From Lachnospiraceae bacterium (GTDB lineage Bacteria > Bacillota > Clostridia > Lachnospirales > Lachnospiraceae), in assembly GCA_017396555.1 (NCBI GenBank), contig JAFQLS010000014.1, positions 39,747-103,746 on the forward strand: a stretch of DNA of 64,000 bases, given 5' to 3'. The stretch's first letter is position 1; each line of letters begins with the position of its first letter. Shown piece by piece: positions 1 to 9,686 of this stretch. Both the position numbers and the translations under genes were made by a program. The notes below the pieces were generated by a model that was given only the letters and a program-made list of their open reading frames with translations, was not told the origin of the DNA and searched no databases.

Positions 1-585
1 AGCTGCAAGTGCTGTTTGGAACATTCTCTGTTCCTGTGGAATAAGATTATCAGCAATAAGAACAAGCTTATCCATAAGTTCTGTTTCTTCTTTAGTAAGA
101 CCAATCTTTCTTATCTTTTCAATAGCCTTATCTCTGTTCTTACCTTCGTTAAGCTCTTTATTATATGCCTCAAAATACTTCTTATCACCAGTTGCAGCAG
201 CACCACGAACATTAGAATACTGGCTCTCTATAGCTGTTGTCATCTGTCTTGCATATTTAGCAAATTCATACTGTGTCTGTACTTTGCTAATCATAATATT
301 ATTAATAGCCATATTAGCAGCAAAAGCAACTGCACCAACACCTAACATAATAAACATCTTTTTAGTCTTCTTTTTTAACTTAACAGACTGTTTAACTGCC
401 AACTTAGCTTTTTGTTCCTTAGTTAACTTAGGTGCTTTTTGTTTTTTAACCTTTTCCTTTTTAACCTTTTCTTTCTTTACTTTCTCTTTCTTTACCTTAG
501 GCACTTTTTCCTTCTTTACCTTAGGTTCTTTAACCTTTTTCACCTTAGGTGCCTTTTCTTTTTTCTCTTTCTTTTCCTTCAACAT
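1..585 (-). CDS. methyl-accepting chemotaxis protein-like receptor, N-terminal part (runs off the window)
   Basis: Open from an ATG at 585 (GGAGG just upstream) to the window edge, 195 codons with no stop. The first ~75 residues are a cytoplasmic tail made largely of KEK/KVK/KKEKV repeats. One membrane segment follows at about 77-97. After it comes a helical region rich in charged heptads with a VRGAAATGD stretch, which resembles the 4-helix-bundle sensor (4HB_MCP) of chemoreceptors. In that family the segment faces outside and is followed by a second membrane helix, HAMP and a signalling domain; those would lie beyond position 1 and are not seen. The lysine-rich tail is unusual. Family assignment rests on the partial 4HB-like region, so another 4HB membrane sensor is possible. 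Confidence 0.6.
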   Translation of the reverse strand, partial: MLKEKKEKKEKAPKVKKVKEPKVKKEKVPKVKKEKVKKEKVKKEKVKKQKAPKLTKEQKAKLAVKQSVKLKKKTKKMFIMLGVGAVAFAANMAINNIMISKVQTQYEFAKYARQMTTAIESQYSNVRGAAATGDKKYFEAYNKELNEGKNRDKAIEKIRKIGLTKEETELMDKLVLIADNLIPQEQRMFQTALAA

Positions 586-653
586 ATAAATCCTCCAAGT
601 CTTGTGTAGTAGATTTGCACAAATTATCCGCTCAATTTGTATGTATAGTAGAC

Positions 654-682
654 ATTATACTACATTCTTCGACTTTTTTCAA
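654..682 (-). promoter_or_regulatory. sigma-A type promoter of the receptor gene
   Basis: On the minus strand TTGAAA (677-682) and TATAAT (654-659) are separated by exactly 17 bases. They sit between the helicase stop and the receptor start, leaving a leader of about 60 bases. Confidence 0.6.
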
Positions 683-687
683 ACTAT

Positions 688-2517
688 TTATGATATATCT
701 TCCACAAATCTGGAAACATTTGCTGGCTTTCCATATTGCTCTTTTGTACTAAAAATATACAGTCTTTTTTTTGCTCTTGTCATAGCCACATAAAACATCC
801 TTCTTTCCTCTTCTATATCATCCTCCAACACAGCTTTTTTATGCGGCGTCACCCCCTCATTCGCATCAATTATAAATACAATTTCATACTCTAACCCCTT
901 TGCACTATGCATAGTAAGACATTCTATACAATCATGCCCCTTCCATGCCATATCTGCCTGTTTTCTTAATTCATGCTCATAATCCTCTATATGTTGAAAC
1001 CATTCTTCATAACTCTTAAATGGTTTGCTAAGCTCCCTAAGTTCTTCCACAACATCCATCAGTTCTTCCGTATTTATATGTCTGCACTCTGCATAATCCT
1101 TAAGATACTCATTATATCCGATGGCTTTACATATATATGTTATGCCTGTATAAGGAGACATTTTCCTAAGCATTTGCAAATCATATTCTAATTTCCCAAT
1201 GCGGTCAAGCATCCATTCCTTATCAAAATAGTACTTTTCAAGCTTCTCGAAGCTGACCTCTGTTTCGCTTACTGCATCTCTCGAAATATATCTGTTAGGC
1301 TTATTCATAATAGTAAAAAAATCGCCTCTATTCCTTTTACCCAGCGAAAACATTATGTATGTGATTATATTTTTTGCAATCCAATGCTCATAAATATTTG
1401 GCAATGAATCTTTCATCCTAAACGCAATATTATTCTCCATAAATTTATGTACCAAATATCTTGGTCCAATATTTGTTCTGAAAAGTATTGCAATATCAGA
1501 AAGCTTCCCTCCGTCTCTCAAATGTTTTTTAATCAGTTCTATAATTCTTTCATTTTCCTCCATATGCGAGTTAAACTCCTGCAATACAACCAATTCTCCT
1601 TCTTCATTAGCAGAAACAATTTCTTTATTGAATCGGTTCCTGTTATTTGCTATCAGCTTTGAAGAAGCTTTAACGATATTTCCGGTGCTTCTGTAATTTT
1701 CTCTAAGAACTACTGTTACCGTTTCAGGAAAATCTCTGGTAAAATTAATCATAATCTCCGGTCTCGCTCCTCTGAACCTGTATATTGACTGATCATCATC
1801 ACCAACTATAAACAGATTGTTCAAAGGTTTTGCCAGCATTTTTATCACCTCATACTGAACCTTATTAATATCCTGAAACTCATCTATTAAAATATATTTG
1901 TATTTATCCTGCCACAATTTCAATATGTCTTCCCGTGCTTTTAACAATTCATAACACATAACCAGCATATCGTCAAAATCAATCTTATTTATTATTCGTA
2001 ATTTTTGCTCATATTTTTCATATATTTTCTTAAAGACTACATCCGAACAATTCTTCGAATAATAATGGTCAATTGAAATCATATCCCCCTTAACCATACT
2101 TATCTCGCTTAAAATGCTATTTATAAATTCATTTTCATCCTCATATTCGAGCCCCATTCTCTCAATTATCTCTCTTATATACTGGTACTTAAGTTCTTCC
2201 CTCAAAATATTATCTGCACTGTAATTATAAGCATATTTTAGTATTTTAAAGAAAACTGCATGAAAGGTTCCAAATGTTACCATTGATTTAGAGGATATCA
2301 TTTTTTCAAATCTTGTCTGCATCTCCAGTGCTGCAGCCTTTGTAAATGTAATAACAAGAATATTTGATGGATTAACGCCAAATTCTTCTATAAGATATTT
2401 TGTTCTTCCTGTAATAACAGTTGTTTTTCCACTTCCCGGTCCTGCAAGAACCATCATTGAACCTTTGCCATGATGTATGGCTTGAATTTGAGAATTGCTA
2501 TATAGTGTGTTTTTCAT
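688..2517 (-). CDS. UvrD/Rep-family ATP-dependent DNA helicase (short form)
   Basis: A superfamily 1A 3'-5' DNA helicase that would unwind duplex DNA using ATP in repair or replication restart. Visible motifs in order are Walker A AGPGSGKTT (25-33), motif II DEFQDIN, motif III DDDQSIYRFRGA, motif V TMHSAKGLEYE and motif VI FYVAMTRAKKRLY near the C-terminus. At 609 residues it is shorter than PcrA/UvrD (about 720-750) and ends soon after motif VI, so the PcrA C-terminal extension is missing. It is therefore probably an accessory helicase and not the housekeeping PcrA. The start has only a weak AAGG upstream. The gltX terminator lies just upstream, so it is probably transcribed separately. Confidence 0.88.
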   Translation of the reverse strand: MKNTLYSNSQIQAIHHGKGSMMVLAGPGSGKTTVITGRTKYLIEEFGVNPSNILVITFTKAAALEMQTRFEKMISSKSMVTFGTFHAVFFKILKYAYNYSADNILREELKYQYIREIIERMGLEYEDENEFINSILSEISMVKGDMISIDHYYSKNCSDVVFKKIYEKYEQKLRIINKIDFDDMLVMCYELLKAREDILKLWQDKYKYILIDEFQDINKVQYEVIKMLAKPLNNLFIVGDDDQSIYRFRGARPEIMINFTRDFPETVTVVLRENYRSTGNIVKASSKLIANNRNRFNKEIVSANEEGELVVLQEFNSHMEENERIIELIKKHLRDGGKLSDIAILFRTNIGPRYLVHKFMENNIAFRMKDSLPNIYEHWIAKNIITYIMFSLGKRNRGDFFTIMNKPNRYISRDAVSETEVSFEKLEKYYFDKEWMLDRIGKLEYDLQMLRKMSPYTGITYICKAIGYNEYLKDYAECRHINTEELMDVVEELRELSKPFKSYEEWFQHIEDYEHELRKQADMAWKGHDCIECLTMHSAKGLEYEIVFIIDANEGVTPHKKAVLEDDIEEERRMFYVAMTRAKKRLYIFSTKEQYGKPANVSRFVEDIS

Positions 2518-2538
2518 TTCTAACCTTGCCCTTAAAAA

Positions 2539-2570
2539 TCAGCTAATGATGAATAATCATCATTAGCTGA
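2539..2570 (-). terminator. intrinsic terminator after gltX
   Basis: A perfect 13-bp inverted repeat (2539-2551 with 2558-2570, six-base loop) follows the gltX stop on the minus strand and is followed by TTTTT. Confidence 0.85.
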
Positions 2571-2582
2571 ATAGATTGTTCT

Positions 2583-4046
2583 TTATGCTAACGCTTTTTC
2601 TAGTAATTCAATACCTTTTCTGATACGATTAAGACTTTCTTCTTTTCCAAGAACTTCCATAATCTCAAATGCACCACCAGGTGTCATCTGCTTACCTGAT
2701 ACTGCTGTTCTGATTGGCCATAACCCCTGACCATTCTTAATTCCCTTATCTGCAACATATTTCATAATGAGGTCATGTGTAGCATTTACTGTAAAATCCT
2801 CCTGCGCCTCTAATAACGGAAGAACTTCCTTAAGTACCTCAAGCGAATTTTCAGAATTAGTCTTCATCTTCTTATGAGTATACATTGCTATATCATATTC
2901 CGGTAATTCCTCAAAGAAATCAATATGTCCGGGAATATCAACAAACGTCTCAATTCTTGTTTTTACCATATCAAGAATTGTATTCAAATCCAAATCCTTT
3001 GTTATAACCTGCTTGGCATATGGCATTGCCATCTCATAAAATCTGTCGTTATCCATAGCCTTGATGTATTCACCATTCATCCATCTAAGCTTAACCATAT
3101 CAAATACTGATGGTGACTTATTAATATGACGATAATCAAATTTTTCAATTAATTCTTCAAGAGTAAATATTTCTGTGTTATCCTCAGGACTCCAGCCAAG
3201 AAGAGCAATATAATTAACCACTGCCTCAGGCACAAATCCCTGCTCAATTAAGTCTTCAAAGCTTGAATGTCCGCTTCTCTTGCTGAGCTTTTTATGATTT
3301 TCATCGGTAATCAACGGAAGATGTACATACACAGGAGATTCCCAGCCAAATGCATCATACAATCTCTGATATTTAGGCGATGAAGAAATATATTCATTAC
3401 CTCTTACTACATGTGTAATATTCATAAGATGGTCATCAATTACATTTGCAAAATTGTATGTAGGATAACCATCTGATTTAATTAATATCATATCGTCAAG
3501 TTCTGCATTATCCACAGTAATCTCTCCATAAATATCATCAACAAATGTTGTTGTTCCCTCCTGTGGATTGTTCTGACGAATTACATAAGGCTTGCCAGCT
3601 ACAAGATTAGCCTCTACCTCTTCCTTTGATAAATGAAGACAGTGCTTATCGTATGCAACTATTTCTTTACCTGCAACTTCCTGCTTAAGGCTTTCAAGCC
3701 TTTCTTTATCGCAGAAGCAGTAATACGCCTCACCTTTTTCTACTAACTGTTTAGCATATTCAAGATACATTCCACTCTTTTGTCTCTCGCTCTGAACATA
3801 CGGACCATATCCCCCGTCCTTATCAGGACCTTCATCATGTGAAAGACCTGTTTTTTCCATTGTTCTATAAATAATATCCAAAGCTCCTTCTACAAATCTT
3901 TCCTGGTCTGTATCTTCTATTCTTAAAATAAAATCGCCACCTTCGTGTTTAGCGATAAGATATTCATACAATGCCGTTCTTAAATTCCCAACATGCATCC
4001 TTCCTGTTGGACTTGGTGCAAATCTTGTTCTAATCTTATTACTCAT
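2583..4046 (-). CDS. gltX: glutamyl-tRNA synthetase
   Basis: A class I aminoacyl-tRNA synthetase that charges tRNA-Glu, and in most Firmicutes also tRNA-Gln for later amidation. The HIGH-equivalent is in [11 protein letters not shown] near residues 11-21 and the KMSKS-equivalent is KLSKRSG near 253-259. Length of 487 residues is normal for the family. The frame opens with GTG-ATG; the ATG at 4046 is preferred because GAGG lies 8 bases before it. It has its own promoter (4082-4110) and terminator, so it is probably monocistronic. Confidence 0.96.
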   Translation of the reverse strand: MSNKIRTRFAPSPTGRMHVGNLRTALYEYLIAKHEGGDFILRIEDTDQERFVEGALDIIYRTMEKTGLSHDEGPDKDGGYGPYVQSERQKSGMYLEYAKQLVEKGEAYYCFCDKERLESLKQEVAGKEIVAYDKHCLHLSKEEVEANLVAGKPYVIRQNNPQEGTTTFVDDIYGEITVDNAELDDMILIKSDGYPTYNFANVIDDHLMNITHVVRGNEYISSSPKYQRLYDAFGWESPVYVHLPLITDENHKKLSKRSGHSSFEDLIEQGFVPEAVVNYIALLGWSPEDNTEIFTLEELIEKFDYRHINKSPSVFDMVKLRWMNGEYIKAMDNDRFYEMAMPYAKQVITKDLDLNTILDMVKTRIETFVDIPGHIDFFEELPEYDIAMYTHKKMKTNSENSLEVLKEVLPLLEAQEDFTVNATHDLIMKYVADKGIKNGQGLWPIRTAVSGKQMTPGGAFEIMEVLGKEESLNRIRKGIELLEKALA

Positions 4047-4081
4047 CACATATCCTCAACTTTCTGTAATCTAATTTACAT

Positions 4082-4110
4082 ATTATATCTCATTCCCACT
4101 CTAAGTGCAA
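4082..4110 (-). promoter_or_regulatory. gltX promoter
   Basis: Minus-strand TTGCAC (4105-4110), 17-base spacer, TATAAT (4082-4087), about 35 bases before the gltX start. Confidence 0.65.
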
Positions 4111-4186
4111 TAAATTTGCATAATTATATTTTTGAATACTAAGTGTTTTATCGTATTTCCAGAATTAAAGATGCAGATTTAAACAG

Positions 4187-4215
4187 TTGTAATTTTCAGA
4201 TTTTTTTGATAAAAT
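4187..4215 (+). promoter_or_regulatory. promoter of the trigger-factor-like lipoprotein
   Basis: TTGTAA (4187-4192), 17-base spacer, TAAAAT (4210-4215), about 40 bases before the TTG start. Confidence 0.55.
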
Positions 4216-4255
4216 TAAAGGCAAATTCATTAATATACGGAACGGAGGAAATATA

Positions 4256-5329
4256 TTGAAAAAACATATTTTGTTTTTTGTTGTTGTCTCATTTGCATTA
4301 ATTGCATATGGTTGCAGCAAAGATACACCAAAAAAAGATCTAAAAGAATTCTCACACGAATCCTATGGCGATGTAAAACTTTGCGAATACAAGGGTATCG
4401 AAGCTGATAAACCTATCTATCCTGTTACAGAGGAAGATGTTGATATGCAAATCGAGTCATTATTATATGATTATGTCGAGACAACTTCTGTAACGCGTGG
4501 TGCAAAAGAAGATGATAGTGTTGCTATTACATTAACTATTTCCTGTGATGGAGAAGTTCTTTACGACTATACAGAAGAAGAATATTATACTAATATTGGT
4601 TATGAAGAATTTGGTCCTGAGTTTGACCAAAAGCTTATAGGTCTTAAGGCAGGTGACAATAGTAAATTCTCAATAACTTATGCTGAGGATTACTATGATA
4701 CTGAATTTGCCGGAAGGACAATAGATTATGATGTTACTGTCAAGGAGGTATATCTCGAAACCTACCCTGAACTTACAGACGAATTCATCAAAGATACTTT
4801 AGGCTATGAATCTCAGGATGCTATGATAGATGAAATTACCAAGGATTTAGAAGACGAATACAAAACAGAAAGTATCAATTCGGCAAAAGAAAATATAATT
4901 TCAACTATAATTGAAAACTCTACATTTAATGATTATTCAAAAGATTTATATAACGACTGCAAAGCTTCTGTTGAAGCTTCGTATGATGAATACGTTGAAA
5001 TGTTTGGTTGTTCAAGTAGAGAAGAACTATATGAAATGTTTGAAATGACCGAGGAAGATGTTGAAAACGAGATATTAAATCAGGTTTACAGAATAATAGT
5101 TATTGATGCAATCAGCGAAAAAGAGGATTTTGCACTTACTAACAAGGAATATGAAAATGGTCTGGTTAAATTAGTAAAAGACTATGGATATGAAACTATA
5201 GATGATTTACTATCAGAGCAAAACGAAGCCACCTTATATCAGTGGATACTCGAAGAAAAAGTTCTTGATTTCCTTTACACCAATGCAAAAATAACTGAAG
5301 TCGAGTATAACGAAGAAGATTTTGAATAA
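4256..5329 (+). CDS. trigger-factor-like FKBP-type peptidyl-prolyl isomerase lipoprotein
   Basis: Starts at TTG 4256 with GGAGG at 4244-4248. A short hydrophobic signal ends in the lipobox LIAYGC, so the mature protein should be lipid-anchored outside the membrane. Residues about 60-175 look like the FKBP domain of trigger factor (acidic-rich, with a FGPEFDQKLIGLKAGD segment and a TIDYDVTVKEVY end). Residues about 175-350 are helical and resemble the trigger-factor C-terminal chaperone arm. The ribosome-binding N-terminal domain of cytosolic trigger factor is absent and replaced by the signal. I infer a folding helper for exported proteins, comparable in role to PrsA. It is flanked by its own promoter and a bidirectional terminator. 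Confidence 0.8.
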   Translation: MKKHILFFVVVSFALIAYGCSKDTPKKDLKEFSHESYGDVKLCEYKGIEADKPIYPVTEEDVDMQIESLLYDYVETTSVTRGAKEDDSVAITLTISCDGEVLYDYTEEEYYTNIGYEEFGPEFDQKLIGLKAGDNSKFSITYAEDYYDTEFAGRTIDYDVTVKEVYLETYPELTDEFIKDTLGYESQDAMIDEITKDLEDEYKTESINSAKENIISTIIENSTFNDYSKDLYNDCKASVEASYDEYVEMFGCSSREELYEMFEMTEEDVENEILNQVYRIIVIDAISEKEDFALTNKEYENGLVKLVKDYGYETIDDLLSEQNEATLYQWILEEKVLDFLYTNAKITEVEYNEEDFE

Positions 5330-5336
5330 TAATAAT

Positions 5337-5368
5337 AAACGCTACATATCAACTGATATGTAGCGTTT
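5337..5368. terminator. bidirectional terminator between convergent genes
   Basis: A near-perfect inverted repeat (AAACGCTACATATCA at 5337-5351 and its complement at 5354-5368) sits between the lipoprotein stop and the FliD-like stop and serves both. Confidence 0.75.
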
Positions 5369-5382
5369 GTATTTAACTCATA

Positions 5383-6114
5383 TTAGAACATCGAATCGTA
5401 AATGTTACCTGCGGAATAATTATAGCTGTAGGAACCACTACTTCCATATGTAGCTGACTTATTAGCCTCTGTGTTAACATTATACATCATCTGCGATGCT
5501 TTAGCAGCTACGTTGTACGCATAAGAGCCTGCTCCATTAAACATTGACTTAACAGCCTCTGCCGAAGATTCTTTAAATACCTTCTCATCAATTGTAAGCT
5601 TATCATCTGAACCTATTTTAATTCCAAGCTTAGCTAAATTCTTAGCATTTGCAGATGTAGTATTAATAAGATTATTAGTACTTCTCTCAATTGATGTCGA
5701 GCTAGCCTTACTTCCCTCTTCTATAACCTCGTTATAGCTGTCTACAAAGTTCTTTACACTATCATAAATAGCATTCATATCATATTCTCCGTCCTTCTTA
5801 GAAAATACTGACTTAGAACCTTTTTCTAACAAATCCGAGGTTGCCTCCGATAAATCAGTAGTTACTGACTTAATCTGTGCAAGTGTCTTTGTTGAATCAA
5901 CAGAAGTTGAATTTGATACAGACTCAACCTCTCCCTTATCAAGTTTATCATAATATGCAGTAAGAAGCTTCTTATAACTTCCATTTCTTATACTATAATA
6001 ATCACTAAGTAAACTAGTTGTCGACGAAACGCCACTTGATGTATTAAGCGAGGAAAACAAGGTTCCAACCGAGCCTGAATTCTGTGCAAAATAATTAGTT
6101 GAAATTCCAGCCAT
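5383..6114 (-). CDS. FliD C-terminal-domain-like protein (flagellar cap related, truncated)
   Basis: 243 residues rich in Ser, Asn, Thr and Tyr, without signal peptide or cysteine. The stretch LGIKIGSDDKLTIDEKVF followed by VKSMFNG matches the end of the FliD_C domain of flagellar hook-associated protein 2, and the preceding VKNFVDSYNEVIEEG fits its helical part. Canonical FliD is about 450-800 residues with an N-terminal D0/D1 region; that half is missing. It may be a small FliD relative of unknown role, perhaps exported by the flagellar apparatus. No flagellar gene lies next to it; the upstream neighbour is the transglutaminase gene, 76 bases away. ATG start with AAAGGAGTG upstream. Confidence 0.6.
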   Translation of the reverse strand: MAGISTNYFAQNSGSVGTLFSSLNTSSGVSSTTSLLSDYYSIRNGSYKKLLTAYYDKLDKGEVESVSNSTSVDSTKTLAQIKSVTTDLSEATSDLLEKGSKSVFSKKDGEYDMNAIYDSVKNFVDSYNEVIEEGSKASSTSIERSTNNLINTTSANAKNLAKLGIKIGSDDKLTIDEKVFKESSAEAVKSMFNGAGSYAYNVAAKASQMMYNVNTEANKSATYGSSGSYSYNYSAGNIYDSMF

Positions 6115-6156
6115 ATTACCACTCCTTTCGACATATTTTCCTTCTTTTCTATTTTT

Positions 6157-6185
6157 ATAGTAACATTAATTTACAGCAATTTCAA
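6157..6185 (-). promoter_or_regulatory. promoter of the FliD-like gene
   Basis: Minus-strand TTGAAA (6180-6185), 17-base spacer, TACTAT (6157-6162). This is sigma-A-like, not the sigma-D pattern of late flagellar genes. Confidence 0.5.
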
Positions 6186-6190
6186 TAGAA

Positions 6191-8677
6191 TTAAAGTAAT
6201 TTTACATATTTGAACACAAATTTTTTATACCATTTCAGATAAACATACACATTCTCTCTCAACTCATATACAATACTGCTAAGTTCACTACATTCCTCAC
6301 TAGTCAATTTATCTTCACAATACTTTGCTTTCTCATATATTTCAAATGCTCTATCTATTTTTTTATCGGATATAAGTTTATATTCCTTTATCCTGTCCGC
6401 ATATTCTTTATAAGTCATTCCTTGTAAATATTTACATTTGTAAGACTTTAATATTCTGAACAAATATTTTTTTATGCTAAAAATATCTTTTCTCGGATTA
6501 AGACTGCAAATAAATTTATTACGTCTATTATTTCTTATATACATTCCTACAAAAAAATACACAATAACAAAACTCACGAAACAAACAAATACTGTAATCA
6601 ATATATACTTTACAGTAGTTTTCACCGTTGAAGCATTTTCCCTACTAAAGACAGTCGTTATAAATCTTGTTAAGGCTCCATTTCCTTCTTCCTCTGCAAT
6701 CTCCTCCATTTCCTCTTCACTGTCATAGTCAGGAGGTGTTGGATCAGTTACAATCCAGCCCAATCCGTCAACATACACCTCTACCCATGCATGGGCGAAG
6801 CTGTCATCAATCTCAACTTCTCTAATTCCTATCGAATCATCACCATCATCCAAAATAAAATCACTGTAATATTCATCACTGGTCATCTGACTTCCTGTAA
6901 TATCTGTTCTGTCTATTGCATACCCCCCAACATATCTCGCCGGAATCCCAAGTTCTCTATAAAACAACACCGCACTTGATGCAAAATAAGTACAATATCC
7001 TTTTTTACTTTCCGTCAAAAAATAATTTACAAAATCTTTATCCTTAGGTACTTTTCCGGGTATTAATGTATACTCATAATTTGCCTCAAGAAAATCATTT
7101 ACCCCTTCAACCTTATCCTCACATTCATCAATTCCGTATTCCTCTATAATGTCTCTTATAACTTTAGAATTCTCTTTCGGAACATCCATATACATTTCAT
7201 AAGCATAATCTCTATAACGTTTTTCCCAATCATATATGAATATATCTCTGTCATTATTTTCGTCAAATTTCTTAACCAATTCAACCGCCTGATTATAGGT
7301 AATACGGCTATCCCAATAGACATTAGTATTCTTTTGGGCAACATTTAATCCAAATTCCGTCAGACAATTATCCTCTTCCTTTAGATATGTGTACAAACCA
7401 TCTCCGTCACGGTTATAGTATGCTGTATATGGGTACAGCTCTCTTGCCCCTACATTTACAAGTATACTTCTATACTCTAAACATTTATCATTCTCTTCCA
7501 TTATGTTTTCAGCTATCAACGAAAGGGTATTCACATTAATATAAGCCTCTTCTTCGGTTGATTTGTCTATTCCACTCTCTTTAAATGTAAGCCAGCTATT
7601 ATCTCTATATATAGCTCCCACATAGCCTTTAAGATAAACATTATTTATTTCTTCAACATCCGGAAGATATAACAACAAATCCCTATTAAAATCAAACCTC
7701 ACATATTTTGCAGTACCAAGACGATTTCTATCTATTCCGCCTGCTGCACCGCCATCAAATAACATTCCATAAAACCCAACTAACGCAAATTTTTGTGCAA
7801 ACTCTTCTGTATCATCCTTAAGATAATCATACTTTTCGCTCATAACAAACTTATCCCTTGGCATAACAGTTGTTACTAAAAGTACAACACTCAGCATAAA
7901 GCACGCAAATAAAGCGGCCATCTTCCAATTATTTTTACCATCAGTTATATAGTTATAGGTTCTATTATTTTTTACATATGATAACTGATAACCACTCTTT
8001 TTCTTACTATCTAATTTGTAATGCGTTGTATTTCTAAAAACAGATACTACACAAGTACCTATGATATACATACCAAAATATACTATGTTTATATTTTCTT
8101 CAAAATACATACCCAGCTGTACTATAGGAAATGTTGTTAAAACTATAAAAAGACTACCTTTCACTTCCGATATCACAATATTGATTAACAATCCAAATGC
8201 TATAACTATAAATATCAGGCAAAGAGTTACTGTATAATTTCTGTCCTTTACATATTCCGTATACTCTCTTTCAACAGGCAGATCCAAATATTCTTCTATA
8301 TAAACCATAAAAATGTTGGTTATTGCCGCAAAACCACTTCTAACAACCCATCCATAATTAAAAATTCCATAACCAAATCCAATTAATACCGTTATATATC
8401 CTATCGTCTTAATAGTTGTATTATAATATAACATTCCATATGCAATACAAATAAAAAAAGATACAATCAAAACTACCGGCATATTACATGTTATTTCAAA
8501 TGCAGTAACAAAACATCCAATAACGCCCATCATTACCAAATACAAAAGCACGCCATTCATTAGGCATGTATACAGTATTTTATTAGAATCAATCTGTGGG
8601 TTCGAATCAACGACTATTCCTGTACGCATTTCTCTTTCATATAAAAGCTTACCTTTTCTTTTATTTAGGAAAAACAT
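6191..8677 (-). CDS. transglutaminase-like membrane protein (TgpA type)
   Basis: Residues about 30-270 hold a cluster of membrane helices like the TgpA N-terminal domain. An extracytoplasmic region follows, with a transglutaminase core whose triad is visible: Cys562 in GYCTYFASSAV, His629 in FAHAWVEVY and Asp645 in VTDPTPP. Another membrane helix lies near 685-710, then a cytoplasmic helical tail resembling DUF4129. In such proteins the core faces outside and acts as a peptidase or crosslinking-type enzyme on envelope proteins; the substrate is unknown. The start overlaps the DUF58 gene by 13 bases, and MoxR-DUF58-transglutaminase is a recurring bacterial cassette. All catalytic residues are intact. 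Confidence 0.85.
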   Translation of the reverse strand: MFFLNKRKGKLLYEREMRTGIVVDSNPQIDSNKILYTCLMNGVLLYLVMMGVIGCFVTAFEITCNMPVVLIVSFFICIAYGMLYYNTTIKTIGYITVLIGFGYGIFNYGWVVRSGFAAITNIFMVYIEEYLDLPVEREYTEYVKDRNYTVTLCLIFIVIAFGLLINIVISEVKGSLFIVLTTFPIVQLGMYFEENINIVYFGMYIIGTCVVSVFRNTTHYKLDSKKKSGYQLSYVKNNRTYNYITDGKNNWKMAALFACFMLSVVLLVTTVMPRDKFVMSEKYDYLKDDTEEFAQKFALVGFYGMLFDGGAAGGIDRNRLGTAKYVRFDFNRDLLLYLPDVEEINNVYLKGYVGAIYRDNSWLTFKESGIDKSTEEEAYINVNTLSLIAENIMEENDKCLEYRSILVNVGARELYPYTAYYNRDGDGLYTYLKEEDNCLTEFGLNVAQKNTNVYWDSRITYNQAVELVKKFDENNDRDIFIYDWEKRYRDYAYEMYMDVPKENSKVIRDIIEEYGIDECEDKVEGVNDFLEANYEYTLIPGKVPKDKDFVNYFLTESKKGYCTYFASSAVLFYRELGIPARYVGGYAIDRTDITGSQMTSDEYYSDFILDDGDDSIGIREVEIDDSFAHAWVEVYVDGLGWIVTDPTPPDYDSEEEMEEIAEEEGNGALTRFITTVFSRENASTVKTTVKYILITVFVCFVSFVIVYFFVGMYIRNNRRNKFICSLNPRKDIFSIKKYLFRILKSYKCKYLQGMTYKEYADRIKEYKLISDKKIDRAFEIYEKAKYCEDKLTSEECSELSSIVYELRENVYVYLKWYKKFVFKYVKLL

Positions 8678-9681
8678 TTTGCCACCGCCTTTCCTATATA
8701 CACGACACTTTTTCCATCAATCCTGCCAAGCGATGTTACAAGATTTTTTGTCTGCTCAGGTTGATTCTGTAATTTTGCATAAAAAAGCTGTTTAAAAATA
8801 ATAGCAATATCTATGTCCGTCTCAACCTTTTGATATATAATTTCTTCATCTAAAACATTTAGCCAGCCAAGATAAAATTGTCTTCTATTTTCTAAAAATG
8901 ATACAGCAATTGAATACATATTATCAAATATATTATCAAGAACTTGTGGGTTTTCTCCATCAAAATATAACTCCGGAACGATTATAAACTCATTTGTAAA
9001 CGGCATTCCATATTCCTTAACCATCATTTTGTCCTGCTTGGCACTTAATTTCCAATGTATACTTTGAAGCTTGTCCCCTGGTATATATTCTCTGATTTCT
9101 GAAATTTCTGATACATCACTACCTTTGCGATATTGAACTTCGTTCTGTTCACCTTCACCTTCACTTAACATATTGAAACTATTATTAACTGCTATTGAAT
9201 TCGGCATAACTATAATTTCCGCTTCGCTTTTTGCACAGGAATTAAAGGTGAAAACTTTAAACAAATCCTTCACCTTAACTGCTTCAAGAGAGGCAATAAT
9301 CCTTCCGCAATATTTACTTCTAAACTTCCAATCTATCTGTCTTATTTCTTTTGCAGATGCAGGCACAGTCATTGTAAATATCTCATCATTATTATAAAAA
9401 GCGTTATATACTTTTATTTTTAAAACAACATTATCCGAAGATAAAATGGTAGGATTATCTATCTTTATTTTTAAGTGAATGTCATAATCCTTTGCAACAC
9501 TTATCTGATCAATTTCAAGCTTAACATTAACCTTCTTCGAAACAATATAAGCACATATATTCGAGAACACAGGTAATAACGCCATTATAATCAAAAGAAT
9601 CAACATTGCATAATTATGGTAAAATAATAATCCCAACACCAAAATTATCATTATAGTAATATAATTTATGATACCAACCAA
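8665..9681 (-). CDS. DUF58-domain membrane protein
   Basis: Two N-terminal membrane helices (about 5-45) are followed by a beta-rich region and the DUF58 signature IPGDKLQSIHWKLSAK at 200-215. Some members of this family look like degenerate von Willebrand A folds and work with MoxR ATPases, possibly in assembly of envelope complexes. The gene lies 5 bases downstream of moxR and overlaps the transglutaminase start, so the three are almost certainly co-translated. The precise biochemical role is unknown. Confidence 0.85.
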   Translation of the reverse strand: MVGIINYITIMIILVLGLLFYHNYAMLILLIIMALLPVFSNICAYIVSKKVNVKLEIDQISVAKDYDIHLKIKIDNPTILSSDNVVLKIKVYNAFYNNDEIFTMTVPASAKEIRQIDWKFRSKYCGRIIASLEAVKVKDLFKVFTFNSCAKSEAEIIVMPNSIAVNNSFNMLSEGEGEQNEVQYRKGSDVSEISEIREYIPGDKLQSIHWKLSAKQDKMMVKEYGMPFTNEFIIVPELYFDGENPQVLDNIFDNMYSIAVSFLENRRQFYLGWLNVLDEEIIYQKVETDIDIAIIFKQLFYAKLQNQPEQTKNLVTSLGRIDGKSVVYIGKAVAKCFS

Positions 9682-9686
9682 TTTAT

